Shown: piece after piece, positions 49,773 to 58,761 of the stretch
Layout of the letters: each line of letters begins with the position of its first letter
How positions within the stretch are numbered: position 1 is the stretch's first letter
Assembly (NCBI RefSeq): GCF_025144335.1
Contig: NZ_CP083539.1
Location: forward strand, 993,501 to 1,057,500
Length of the DNA stretch: 64,000 bases
Direction of reading: 5' to 3'
Source: Jannaschia sp. W003
Lineage (GTDB): Bacteria; Pseudomonadota; Alphaproteobacteria; Rhodobacterales; Rhodobacteraceae
Notes under the pieces: model-generated
Databases searched by the model: none
Told to the model about the DNA's origin: nothing
The model's input: the letters and a program-made list of their open reading frames with translations, nothing else
Translations under genes and position numbers: made by a program

Positions 49773-51802
49773 CACTCCGCCGCCTCCCGGCGGGGCGCGT
49801 GGTCGGGCAGATGCTTGGCTAGCTGCGGCAGGCGCGCCACCGCGGTGGCCAGGGCGGTGTCCACCTCCGAGCCGTCGCCGCGGCGGCGCCCAGCGGGCAG
49901 GGCGGCAACGTGATCGAACACGCTCCGCTTCACGAAGTGGCGCCAGTGCACAGGTACCCGTGCCAGGGCCTGGGTCAGGGCGGCGTAATTCGCATCGGTC
50001 CAGACCGCTTCGAAGTCGCGGCGGCCGGCGTTGTAGGTGTAGGTCGGAGCCTCGCCCCGCCCGCGCCGCATCTCGGCCCGCAGCGCCTCGGTCGCATCTG
50101 CCTCGACGGCGCCCGAGGCGTCTAGGGCGACGCCGTACTCCTCCCGCGCCGCGGCGGCCGAGACGGTGCCGCGAGCGATGTCGCGAGCGACGAGTGCGGC
50201 ATCGCGTTCGAAGGCGGGCCCCCAGCCAGCACCGCCGCCAGAGGTAAGGTTGATGACGTCGCCCGGACCCAATCGAACCACATCGGTGTTGCCGAGATCC
50301 TCGCTCGTGCCGTCGGCGCAGGCGCGCGTGAAACGCGAGGGTGCTCCGGCCCCGCCCCCCTGCCCGCCCCACGCGGCGAAGACAGAGCGGTCGCGGTTGC
50401 GCGCGGTGACCACGGTGTCGGGGGCGAAGACCTCGATCTCCAGTTCGGTGGCCAGTCCGCCGCGGTGGCGGCCGGCGCCGCCCGAGTCGGGCACCAGCCC
50501 GTAGCGGCGAACCTTGATCGGCACCTCGACCTCGTTGATCTCCACCGGAGTGTTCTTGAGGAAGCCGCTGACCGCGCCCGAGCCGTCGGTGCCGTCCCCC
50601 CGCGCCGAGGCCCCCGCTCCGCCAACCACCGGGTCGATCGAAGCCATGGCAAGGCGTCCGGTGCGGGCGTCGAAGGTCTTGACGTTGACGATACCGCCCC
50701 CGCCGGCCGCGCCCACCGGAAGGCGATCCGGCGCTGCCGCATGGAAGGCGCCCATGATCACCCCCTGCAACCGCGAGCAGGTGAGCGAGCGCATTCCCAC
50801 CGCTGCCGGGTGCTGCGGGTTGAGCACCGTGCCTTCGGGTACCACACACGTGGCCGGGCGCAGGATGCCGCCGTTGAGCGGGATCGAGGGGTCGAGTGTG
50901 TAGAGGCAGTAGTTCCAGCCCACCATGAGCAGGATGTGCCGCGAGTTGCCGCCCGTGGGCATGTTGAGCGCAGACTGCAACTGCGGATCCGAGCCGGTGA
51001 AGTCGAGCTCGGCCTCCTCGCCGCGGATGCGAAAGGTGAGGTCGAGCCGCACCGGAACGCCGCCGGGGGCGTCCTCGTCGAGGTAGTCGACGAAGCGGTA
51101 GTCGCCGTCGGGCAGCCCGGCCAGCACCGCACGCGCCCGGGTCTCGCCGACATCGAGCAAATCCTCGATCCCCGCCTTCACCGTCTCTACGCCGAACTTG
51201 GCAATCATCTCGTGCATCTTCGCTTCGCCAGTGTTCACTGCGGCGATCTGGGCGTTGAGATCGCCGCGGTTCTGCTCCGGCATGCGGACGTTGAGCATCA
51301 TCGTGTCGACCAGCTCACAGTTCAGCTTCCCGCGGCTGACCAGCTTGGTCGGTCGGAAGCGGATGCCCTCCTGGTGGACCTCGGTGTTGGCCCGCGAGAG
51401 ACTGGCGGGTACGGCGCCGCCCATGTCGGTGTTGTGGATGTGGCCGACCGCGAAGGCGACGATCTCGCCCTCCCAGAAGATCGGCTTCCAGATGTGCATG
51501 TCCGGCGTGTGGGTGCAGACGAACCCGCTGTAGGGATCGTTCGTGATGCAGATGTCGCCGTCCTCGTAGTCCTCAATCGCGGCGATCGCGCCGGCGTAGT
51601 CGAGGCCGATGAACCAGGTCGCGCCGAGATCGCGAGGCGAGGCGAAGGTCATCCCCGCCGGCGTTACCAGGCCGGTGGTGAAGTCCTCGGTTTCCTTCAC
51701 GAAGGTCGAGTGGGCGGTGCGAAACAGGGTGTAGGCCATGCTCTCGGCCACCGCCTGGGCGTGGTTCTCAAGCACCTTGAGGGTGACGGGATCAGTGCGC
51801 AT
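49772..51802 (-). CDS. hyuB: Hydantoinase B/oxoprolinase subunit
   Basis: The 676-residue protein matches the HyuB family: RTAHSTFVKETEDFTTGLV, ITNDPYSGFVCTHTPDMHI, EGIRFRPTKLVSRGKLN, LMVGWNYCLYTLDPSIPLNGG and GAFHAAAPDRLPVGAAGG. HyuA/HyuB proteins hydrolyse hydantoins or 5-oxoproline with ATP, or carboxylate ketones in related enzymes. It overlaps HyuA by 11 bases, so the subunits are co-translated. Confidence 0.93.
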   Translation of the reverse strand: MRTDPVTLKVLENHAQAVAESMAYTLFRTAHSTFVKETEDFTTGLVTPAGMTFASPRDLGATWFIGLDYAGAIAAIEDYEDGDICITNDPYSGFVCTHTPDMHIWKPIFWEGEIVAFAVGHIHNTDMGGAVPASLSRANTEVHQEGIRFRPTKLVSRGKLNCELVDTMMLNVRMPEQNRGDLNAQIAAVNTGEAKMHEMIAKFGVETVKAGIEDLLDVGETRARAVLAGLPDGDYRFVDYLDEDAPGGVPVRLDLTFRIRGEEAELDFTGSDPQLQSALNMPTGGNSRHILLMVGWNYCLYTLDPSIPLNGGILRPATCVVPEGTVLNPQHPAAVGMRSLTCSRLQGVIMGAFHAAAPDRLPVGAAGGGGIVNVKTFDARTGRLAMASIDPVVGGAGASARGDGTDGSGAVSGFLKNTPVEINEVEVPIKVRRYGLVPDSGGAGRHRGGLATELEIEVFAPDTVVTARNRDRSVFAAWGGQGGGAGAPSRFTRACADGTSEDLGNTDVVRLGPGDVINLTSGGGAGWGPAFERDAALVARDIARGTVSAAAAREEYGVALDASGAVEADATEALRAEMRRGRGEAPTYTYNAGRRDFEAVWTDANYAALTQALARVPVHWRHFVKRSVFDHVAALPAGRRRGDGSEVDTALATAVARLPQLAKHLPDHAPRREAAE

Positions 51803-53849
51803 GGGGTGTCTCCTCCCGCCGCAGGATGAGGTTGCCGTGCGTGTCGACCCGGCCCGAGAAGCCCGGCGGCACGATCACGGTGGTGTCGTCCTGGGTGACC
51901 ACGCAGGGACAGGCGAAGCGGGCACCGGCCGTGAGCGCGGCGCGCTCGAAGACGCCCACGGGGCGGCGGGCGCCGTCGACATAGGCCTCGATCGTGCGGC
52001 CGGGGGCGACGTCGCGCGCCTCGACGGCCTGGCGCGGCAGCACCGGCTTCGGGGCATGGCCGGTGACGATCAGGCTGATCGCGATGACCTGGATCGGCGC
52101 ATGGGGATCGGCGTGGCCGTAGAGGCGGCGGTGCTCGGCGTGGAAGGCCTCGGCGATCGGGGCGACGTCGCCGCGGGCCAGCGCGTCGATGTCCAAGGCC
52201 ACGTCGATCTCGAAGCTCTGGCCGCGGTAGCGCATCTCGGCCACGGCTTGATACAGCGCCTCGCCCGCATGCCGCTGCTCCTCGGTGATCCAGCGCCGCG
52301 CCCGGCCGGTCAGGACCTCCACGGTGGCGTGCAGCTCCGGTGCCATCCCGGAGGTGAGTTCGTGGTAGGCGACGGCTGTGAAGTCGTTGCGCACGTCGGC
52401 CGTGAGTCCGCCGAGCGCCGAGAGCACGCCGGGCACCGGGGGCACGATCACCTCGGCCATGCCCAGCTCACGAGCCAGAAGCGCCGCCATCATCGGGCCG
52501 CCGCCGCCGAAGGCCAGCAGGCTGAACTCGCGCACGTCGACGCCGCGCCGCGAACACAGCTTGCTCACCTCGCGGAACATGCCGGACACGGCAATTCCGA
52601 CGATGCCTTCGGCGGTCTCCTCGACGCTGCGACCCAGACGCTCGGCCAGCGGCGCGATGGCGGCGCGGGCCTTGTCCGCATCAATGGCAACCATGCCGTA
52701 GCCGAGCGCGGCGAGGTCGAGCAGGCCGAGCGCCACGAAGGCGTCGGTGATGGTGGGCTCGGTGCCGCCGCGGCAGTAGGCGGCCGGCCCGGGCACCGAG
52801 CCGGCACTGTCGGGGCCGACACGCAACATCCCGGCGGCATCGATCCGGGCGATCGAGCCGCCGCCCTCGCCAATCGAGGTGACCGAGACGGAGGGCACGT
52901 GGATCGGGAACTCGCCCACCACCTCGGCCGAGCCGTAGCCCGGCACGCCGCCACGAATGATCGCCACGTCCGCCGAGGTGCCGCCGATGTCGAGCGAGAG
53001 CACCCGCTCCATCCCGGCCTCGCGGGCCACGTAGGCTGCTCCCATCACCCCGGCGGCGGTGCCCGAAAGAAGCATCTCGACGCAGGCCGTCTTGCCCAGC
53101 TCGGCCGACATGACGCCACCGTTCGACTTGGTGACCATCGGCTCCGGCTCCACGCCGATGCCGCGCAGCGCCTCCTGCAGCGCGCCAAGATAGGCCGCGA
53201 CGCGGGGCTGGAGGTAGCCGTGGATCACCGCGGTGGAGGTGCGCTCGTACTCCCGGATCATCGGACGCACCGCGTGCGAGCAGAAGACGTGCAGGTCTGG
53301 GTCGATCTCGGCGAGGATCGCCGCCGCCTCGGTCTCGTGGGCGGGGTTGCGGTAGGCATGAAGAAAGGACAGCACCACGCCCTCGGCACCGCGGGCACGG
53401 GCGGCGGCGACCGCTGCCTCGAGGCTTGCGCGGTCGAGCGGGGTGTCGACGGAGCCGTCGGCGCGGATGCGCTCGCGCACGCCGAACACGAGGTCGCGGG
53501 TGACAAGCGGTTCGGGCCTGGCCGAGAGCAGGTCGTAGGGATCGGGCATCTTCAGGCGCGCCAGTTCCAGCACGTCGCAGAAGTGCTCGGTGGTGAAGAG
53601 GGCGAGGCGGATGCCGCGGCGCATGATCAGCGCGTTGACCCCAACGGTCGTGCCGTGGGTGAAGTAGCCGATATCGGCGGGCGCGATGCCGAGCCGGTCC
53701 TCCATCGCTGCCAGTCCGTCGATCACCTCCTGGCCGGGACGGTCCGGTGTGGTCAGCACCTTCACGGTGCGGATCGCCCCGCTCGCTTCGTCGAAGGCGC
53801 AGAAGTCCGCGAACGTCCCGCCGATGTCGACCCCGACGCGATAGCTCAT
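51792..53849 (-). CDS. hyuA: Hydantoinase A/oxoprolinase subunit
   Basis: The 685-residue protein has the HyuA layout: VGVDIGGTFADFCAFDEASG (ASKHA-type phosphate-binding start), GYFTHGTTVGVNALI, VLSLDIGGTSADVAIIRGG (second phosphate motif), GAEGVVLSFLHAYRNP and a C-terminal LAFGGGGPMMAA. It should bind ATP and the cyclic substrate together with HyuB. It is the first enzyme gene after the IclR regulator. Confidence 0.93.
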   Translation of the reverse strand: MSYRVGVDIGGTFADFCAFDEASGAIRTVKVLTTPDRPGQEVIDGLAAMEDRLGIAPADIGYFTHGTTVGVNALIMRRGIRLALFTTEHFCDVLELARLKMPDPYDLLSARPEPLVTRDLVFGVRERIRADGSVDTPLDRASLEAAVAAARARGAEGVVLSFLHAYRNPAHETEAAAILAEIDPDLHVFCSHAVRPMIREYERTSTAVIHGYLQPRVAAYLGALQEALRGIGVEPEPMVTKSNGGVMSAELGKTACVEMLLSGTAAGVMGAAYVAREAGMERVLSLDIGGTSADVAIIRGGVPGYGSAEVVGEFPIHVPSVSVTSIGEGGGSIARIDAAGMLRVGPDSAGSVPGPAAYCRGGTEPTITDAFVALGLLDLAALGYGMVAIDADKARAAIAPLAERLGRSVEETAEGIVGIAVSGMFREVSKLCSRRGVDVREFSLLAFGGGGPMMAALLARELGMAEVIVPPVPGVLSALGGLTADVRNDFTAVAYHELTSGMAPELHATVEVLTGRARRWITEEQRHAGEALYQAVAEMRYRGQSFEIDVALDIDALARGDVAPIAEAFHAEHRRLYGHADPHAPIQVIAISLIVTGHAPKPVLPRQAVEARDVAPGRTIEAYVDGARRPVGVFERAALTAGARFACPCVVTQDDTTVIVPPGFSGRVDTHGNLILRREETPHAH

Positions 53850-53865
53850 TCCCGGCGTTCCCGTG

Positions 53866-54633
53866 TCATTCGCGTTCCTTCCTATGTCCGAGACGCTGGC
53901 TGATCGCTTCTGCTGTCTCCAGCACGGCCGCCTTCATCTCGCCCTTCCGGGCTGCGTAGCGCTGCGCCACGGTGGCAATGTCGACCACCGCCACCACTCG
54001 GCCCTCGCCGTTCCGGATCGGCGCGGCGATGCCGCAGCCGCCCTGGGCGAACTCCTCCTCGATGGTGCCGAACCCCTGCGCGCGGATGCGCTCGAGCTCC
54101 TCGCGGATCGCCGCCTCGTCGGTCAGCGCACGGTCCGTCGCGGCCTGCAGCTCGGTTCGGGCGAAGTAGGCATCCACCGCGTCCGGATCCGTGTGGGCCA
54201 GGAGGACGCGGCCCATCACCGTCGCGTAGCCCGGAAGGCAAGATTGCTCCTTCGCGTCGTACCGGATCGGCTGCTCGCTAACGGCTTTGCATACAAGCTG
54301 CACATCGAGGTCGGGGCGCTGAACGCAGACGAACACGGTCTCACGGGTGGCGTCACGGGTGGCGTCGATGATGGGCTGCGCCACCGCTCGCAACTGCGCC
54401 TCGAAGCCGCCAACCCAGCCGAACCCCTGCCGGAAGCTTTCGACGATGCGGTAGCGGTCCGTGGAATCACGCTCAACATAGCCGCGGTTCACCAAGGTGG
54501 TGAGAAGCGCATGCATGCTGCTCTTGGGGATCACCAGATCGCGCGCCAGATCTCCCAACCGCGCGGGCTCGGGACGCATCGAGAGGGTCTCGAGGATCTC
54601 CAAGACGCGGGAGGCCGATCGAGAATCGTTCAT
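53866..54633 (-). CDS. IclR-family transcriptional regulator
   Basis: The 255-residue protein has the IclR winged helix (ASRVLEILETLSMRPEPARLGDLARDLVIPKSSMHALLTTLVNRGYV) and an effector-binding domain (VFVCVQRPDLDVQLVCK; GYATVMGRVLLAH; GCGIAAPIRNGEGRVVAVVDIA). It stands at the head of the minus-strand operon, 16 bases before hyuA, and most likely controls it. A palindrome overlaps its own start codon. Confidence 0.92.
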   Translation of the reverse strand: MNDSRSASRVLEILETLSMRPEPARLGDLARDLVIPKSSMHALLTTLVNRGYVERDSTDRYRIVESFRQGFGWVGGFEAQLRAVAQPIIDATRDATRETVFVCVQRPDLDVQLVCKAVSEQPIRYDAKEQSCLPGYATVMGRVLLAHTDPDAVDAYFARTELQAATDRALTDEAAIREELERIRAQGFGTIEEEFAQGGCGIAAPIRNGEGRVVAVVDIATVAQRYAARKGEMKAAVLETAEAISQRLGHRKERE

Positions 54634-54657
54634 ATATGTGAACTACGTTCCATATAT
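54632..54657. promoter_or_regulatory. Palindrome at the IclR start (candidate operator)
   Basis: The half-sites ATATATG-T-GAAC and GTTC-CATATAT face each other around tac, with one extra T in the left arm. It covers the start codon of the IclR gene and the bases just upstream, so it is well placed for autoregulation. Confidence 0.5.
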
Positions 54658-55037
54658 CGAATGAGGATTGGATTTCGCCGCGCTGTCAAGCGTCTACCGG
54701 GAAACCCGTCTTTCCGTTCGTGCAAACAAGATATGGAGCCCGAAAGTCGTAGGGGTTCACCGATGGGGATCTCGATGGCGGTCGGTGGTGGTCCCCAAGC
54801 TGCCAGAAAGTTTCAGGGCCTTCGTAGGTCCTGGAACCAGACAGTCGGCTTCCTGCCAGAAATTCTCCGATCGCTTCTACCCGAACCAAGCGAAGCACCA
54901 TTGAGGCCCTACGCCTTTTCAGCACGATGATCATAGAACCACGCCAAACAGGCAGCATGCTTGGTATGGTATTTTTGCAAAAACATCTGACGGTTGAAGA
55001 CCTCTTTCCCACTCGAAGTCAGCCACCGGGCCGCTTC

Positions 55038-55135
55038 ACGGGGATGGCGAGGGCAGTGAGCCAAAAGGGGTGGCGACGCGGACCTGAACTCGGCGGACTA
55101 ACACTTTCGCGGTCTGGCGATCGGAGGCGAAGGCG
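55038..55135 (-). pseudogene. IS5-family C-terminal scrap
   Basis: On the minus strand, in shifting frames, this reads DRQTAKV, QVRVATPF and LTALAIPVKRPGG before a stop, matching the end of the IS5-type relic at 18182-19060 (DRQTAELQIRIAIPNRFTALGI). The other DNA from 54658 to 55303 holds no gene I can support. Confidence 0.7.
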
Positions 55136-55303
55136 GGGGTGGGGCGGCGCGCTGGACCTCACTCCGGGCGGGTTGGGCCTGCCGTTCGGTCGCGCAGCCG
55201 TTGGCTAGGAAAAGCGGGTCGGCTGCCGCCTCGGCTTCCGCGACTGCGCACTCAAGCTGACCACTACGGCGAGGACATGGAGATGCAGCAGCTGTAGGAG
55301 ACG

Positions 55304-55558
55304 ATGGGCGGCCTGCGCGTCACGATCGAGTTCCCCGGCGGCTCGCAGTGCGGGCTGTACGTGGCGTGTCCGGAGGATGCCGGGCTCGAGAAGATGGCCG
55401 GCGAGGTCTCACTGCTCGCGCAGCGGCTCCTGGCCGACGGCATCGCCGAGGGCGAGCGGATGCTGTCCGTGGAGCACGTCGAGAACGCGGAGCGGGCCTT
55501 CCCACCTCGCACGGTCGCCTGGTGGGCCAACCACTTGGCCTGGCAGGAGGCGGTGTGA
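55304..55558 (+). CDS. Small hypothetical protein, 84 residues
   Basis: The protein starts GGLRVTIEFPGGSQCGLYVA and then has a helical stretch (GLEKMAGEVSLLAQRLLADGIAEGERML). A ribosome site (taggagacg) precedes ATG 55304. Its stop overlaps the next start as TGATG, so the pair is probably co-translated. No family was recognised. Confidence 0.6.
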   Translation: MGGLRVTIEFPGGSQCGLYVACPEDAGLEKMAGEVSLLAQRLLADGIAEGERMLSVEHVENAERAFPPRTVAWWANHLAWQEAV

Positions 55559-55971
55559 TGGCGTACCGCGTGCTCGTGTGCGGCGGGCGGGCACCGCGGG
55601 AGCTCGTGGACCGCGAGCTCGACCGCATCGCGGGCCGCGTGGCTCCGCGGCCGGTGGCGCTGGTCGTTCCGGCTGCCAAGTCCGGCGATGCCCCGCGGCG
55701 GGCCGAGGCGTGGGCCGGGCGGGCGGGCGCGGACGTCGAGGTCTACGCCACCGACTATCCGCGCCTCAGCCGCTCGGCCGCAGCGGTCGATCGAGCCGTG
55801 CGGATGCTGCGGGAGGGCAAGCCCGACCTGGTGCTCGCCTTCGTGGGCCTGGGCTCGACCGACCTGACCGAGCGCGCGCAGCGGATGGGCGTGCCCGTTC
55901 GCATCGTCCCGACAGCACAACCCGTGGGGCCGAGGCTCGCCGCCCTCAGGCGGCGCCGCCCGGCGGTCTAG
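55558..55971 (+). CDS. DUF2493/SLOG-like protein
   Basis: The 137-residue protein begins MAYRVLVCGGRAPRELVDRE and continues AEAWAGRAGADVEVYATDYP, then LVLAFVGLGSTDLTERAQRMGVPVRIV. This follows the order of DUF2493/YspA-like proteins of the SLOG superfamily, which bind nucleotide-like ligands, but several usual residues (GGxGTxNM region) are changed to GLGSTDL. It is coupled to the 84-residue gene upstream. SLOG proteins are often found with defence or signalling systems. Confidence 0.7.
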   Translation: MAYRVLVCGGRAPRELVDRELDRIAGRVAPRPVALVVPAAKSGDAPRRAEAWAGRAGADVEVYATDYPRLSRSAAAVDRAVRMLREGKPDLVLAFVGLGSTDLTERAQRMGVPVRIVPTAQPVGPRLAALRRRRPAV

Positions 55972-56149
55972 GCGCGCTCGCGCGCCCTCGAGCTCTGCCG
56001 ATCCTACGGGGTCGGCTGGGCTCCCTATCGGGGTGGGGGAAAGCTCCACCACCTCCCTCCCGCACAGTTCACGCCCTTCCCTCGTCGGGCGCGCCGCAGG
56101 CGCCCGACAGGGTGGGGCTTGTGCTCCATGTTGGTGACGTCCCCCACTT

Positions 56150-56189
56150 CCCCACCCCACCTTATATAGGGGTGTGGGGTGGGGTGGGG
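56150..56189. repeat. C/G-rich hairpin with G-quadruplex motif, copy 1
   Basis: A perfect 12-bp stem (ccccaccccacc / ggtggggtgggg) encloses a 16-base loop with tatataggggtgt. The right arm and loop contain four G runs of four or more (56169-56190), a canonical G-quadruplex pattern. A related hairpin lies at 57352-57393. The interval 55972-56377 holds no gene otherwise. Confidence 0.6.
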
Positions 56190-56377
56190 GTCTCTCCACC
56201 ATCCCCGCGGGGGATAATCGCCGCCGGTCGTTCGTGGTGTCCCCTACGTCATCGAGAGGCCAGCCCTTCGACGGGGTACGAGGACGTGCTAACGCCCGGT
56301 CAGCCGGCAGGCCGCAGGCCTGAGGGCGACCAGGGGGACACGGCAACAGGTGGGCGACCAGAGAGGCGCCCCGCAGC

Positions 56378-56704
56378 ATGGAGGAGCCCGAGGTGGGCAT
56401 CACGGTTGAGGTGGAGCTCGAGGTCGAGCTCGTGGAGGGCGGGGTCGCGGTCTCGCTGGTCGGCGTGCCGGGTGGCACGGTCGAGAGGCGCAGCCTCGAG
56501 GAGCTCGGGCTCGCCCTGGTCGGCAGCCTGCGCGGTCTCGGCGGGGCGATCGACGGGCGAGGGGTCGAGGCGCTGAACCGGCAGGCGCAGGCGCTGGAGG
56601 CGCTGGCCCACTCGCTGCGCTGCACAGCGCGCCAGGCGCAGCCGCGCCGGCAGGTGGTTGTGCAGGGTGGCCGGCAGTGCGGCAAGAGCTTGCGCCTCCG
56701 GTAG
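56378..56704 (+). CDS. Small hypothetical protein, 108 residues
   Basis: The protein has a Val/Glu-rich start (GITVEVELEVELVEGGVAVS), a helical middle (RRSLEELGLALVGSLRGL) and a basic tail (RRQVVVQGGRQCGKSLRLR). ATG 56378 follows gaggcgccccgcagc, a weak ribosome site. The GC-rich context and lack of relatives make this a tentative gene. Confidence 0.4.
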   Translation: MEEPEVGITVEVELEVELVEGGVAVSLVGVPGGTVERRSLEELGLALVGSLRGLGGAIDGRGVEALNRQAQALEALAHSLRCTARQAQPRRQVVVQGGRQCGKSLRLR

Positions 56705-57351
56705 CGAGGGGAGCCTCGTACAGCGCCGACCTGGCTCCGGGGTATCGGGGTACCGGGCGAGGTCGACTTGGCCCTGTGACGGTCGACCCGTGACACGGGG
56801 AGAGGGCACCGCGACCCTCTCCCTCGGGCACTGACGGACGCCGCAGCCGCGCGCGGGATGCGCCCTCAGCCCTGCACCTCGTGCATACCGAGGCCGGCAG
56901 CTGAACCGAACGGTTCAAACGCGGTATCCTGACACCTCTCCCACGATACATAATGCGCATTCTATATCTTCGTGTGGGGGTGAAATGGCAGTCGCTCGAT
57001 GCGCCGAGCAGTTCGGCGGTGCGCGATGGGCGAAGTCGGGTCGCTTAGGCGCTTAGCCAGTTAAACCCCCCCCACTCCCGGGCATGGGTCCCCCGGGGGC
57101 GCTGTTGTATTGGGGGGCAGGCGCCGAAGGGCCCCCGAGGGGAGCAGGGCTTCGCCGCTGACGCATCGCACAGTCCGAAATTAGTGTTCACCTGAGCCTG
57201 CGGTCCCCGGATGCTGAATTGCCGAAGCAAACCTTCGCTGGTCGCTCTCCCCACCCGGCGGCGACGTGCGGGACGGCCATCATCCTGCTGCCCGCCCAGA
57301 GGGCAGCATGGTGAAGGCTGACGCACGTCATGTGGGAGGGGGACCGGGGTT

Positions 57352-57393
57352 CCTCACCTCACCTTACTCTAGGGGTATGGGGGTGAGGTGAGG
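57352..57393. repeat. C/G-rich hairpin, copy 2
   Basis: A perfect 12-bp stem (cctcacctcacc / ggtgaggtgagg) with an 18-base loop (ttactctaggggtatggg). It is clearly related to the hairpin at 56150-56189 in both arms and loop. The interval 56705-58355 (about 1.65 kb) contains this and the adjacent palindrome but no gene I can support; its long open frames have random-looking Arg/Gly/Pro composition. Confidence 0.65.
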
Positions 57394-57419
57394 GACCATT
57401 GGTCGTACGACCAATGGTC
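57394..57419. repeat. 26-bp perfect palindrome
   Basis: The half-site gaccattggtcgt is followed directly by its exact reverse complement, with no spacer. It starts at the base after the neighbouring hairpin. It could be an operator, a replication or recombination site, or a protein-bound structural element. Confidence 0.7.
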
Positions 57420-58355
57420 GCGGTCGGAGGGGGGGCGCTGGGCACGGGATGCCGGCCCTTCCGGGCAGCTAATGCCGGGGGGCATCCCGCACGTGGCAGC
57501 CCCCGCATTCACGTGGATCGGTACCGACATGTTTGCTCCGCGAGCGATCGCTCATCGCAAGGGCCGGTCATCGTTTTCAAGGAAGGAATCGCGGCGGCAG
57601 GGTCCAGACCCGCACCCGGTCGGCCGGATGGCAGGCTTCTGCCCGTGGCGAACTCGCCAGGCGGCAGGCGGCATCGGTTTGTCCCGCGGCAGCCGCTGCC
57701 GCCCGCGCCGCGGCGTCGCCGCTAGCGCCGTGAAGCAAACGCGCATCGTACGCGCGATGGCCGGCTGCGGCCCTGAGAGGCGCGTCACAGCGCCAGCAGA
57801 TTCCGGGGCAGGGCGGGGGAGCCAATTCGTCCCTCTCGGCGCTGTAGCCTGCGTCACAGAGGCGCGGCGGCCGCCTAGCATCGCGGCCCGAGCGAGCGGT
57901 TGCGCGCGTCATGCCCGAGTGCCGCCCAGCAGGGATCGGGGCTGGCAGGGGAGGCAGCCGCGTCGTCCGGCACTTGCCGCCGCGCAGATGGCTGTACCGA
58001 CGGCTGGCCGAGGTCTCGCCTCCGCTGCATTGCGCGGGTCAGGCGGTCGCCTCCGCGCAGCCGTCGGGCTTTTGCGAGGTGAGGACGCGTCCGGCCAGCC
58101 CGGGGGGGGCGCCCTGCGCTGCAAGACCTCCCTCCTGAAGCGTATCGGCTCGCTCACCGCGCTCACTGTCGTGGTGCATCGGGTCGTCGGCACATCAACG
58201 CCCGCCGCGAGCGCATCTCGCGGCGGAAGCCGTTGGCGGGGGGGGTGGCGAGTGACGGGCTGCCGGTGGGGCCGGGCAGATCGCAGCCTTGCTGCGCGTC
58301 GCCCGCCCCCCGGTCAGCCCCGCGCCTCACTGCAGGTGGTAGAAGGAGCCGGAGT

Positions 58356-58556
58356 TTAGCCTCCGGCCGGCCCAGTAGCGCCCGCGGGGGCGCGCTCGGC
58401 GAGCCAGGCCTCGATGTCGCTGGCGCGCCATCCCACGGCCCGCTCGCCGAGGCGCAGGGGCGGCGGGAACCGCCCGGCCTTCAGCCAGGCGTAGATCGTC
58501 GAGCGGCTGATCCCGAGCATCTGCTCGAGCTCCGCGCGGCGGTGGATCTTGGTCAT
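58356..58556 (-). CDS. AlpA-family helix-turn-helix regulator
   Basis: The 66-residue protein (MTKIHRRAELEQMLGISRST, then IYAWLKAGRFPPPLRLGERAVGWRASDIEAWLAERAPA) is a MerR-like winged helix of the AlpA family, which usually activates integrase expression in prophage-like and satellite elements. ATG 58556 is preceded by about 200 bases without genes before the integrase stop at 58762. It is co-oriented with the integrase, downstream of it. Confidence 0.9.
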   Translation of the reverse strand: MTKIHRRAELEQMLGISRSTIYAWLKAGRFPPPLRLGERAVGWRASDIEAWLAERAPAGATGPAGG

Positions 58557-58761
58557 GTGCACTCCATCAGAAGCCGGCCGAAGGTGGCCGGGAAGGGCAG
58601 GTTGGTCGTAGGTGCTTCTGAGACGGGCACCGAAAGGCTGCGGTGCTCCGGGGAAGTCTCGCTGCGTTCGGCACTCACCGTGAATGGCGCCCGACGCATG
58701 CCCGCCAGCTGTGTGTTGGCCCGGACACACAGGCGCCTCTCCGCCGGCCCGGCGCCGGCGA

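Noticed and set aside
51738..53903. Long plus-strand open frame opposite hyuA
   Set aside because: Antisense shadow; composition is random-looking and HyuA is unambiguous on the other strand.
57388..58359. Plus-strand frame of about 320 codons in the gene-poor stretch
   Set aside because: Arg/Gly/Pro-rich, no domain, no convincing ribosome site, and it begins within the palindrome region; looks like chance in GC-rich DNA.
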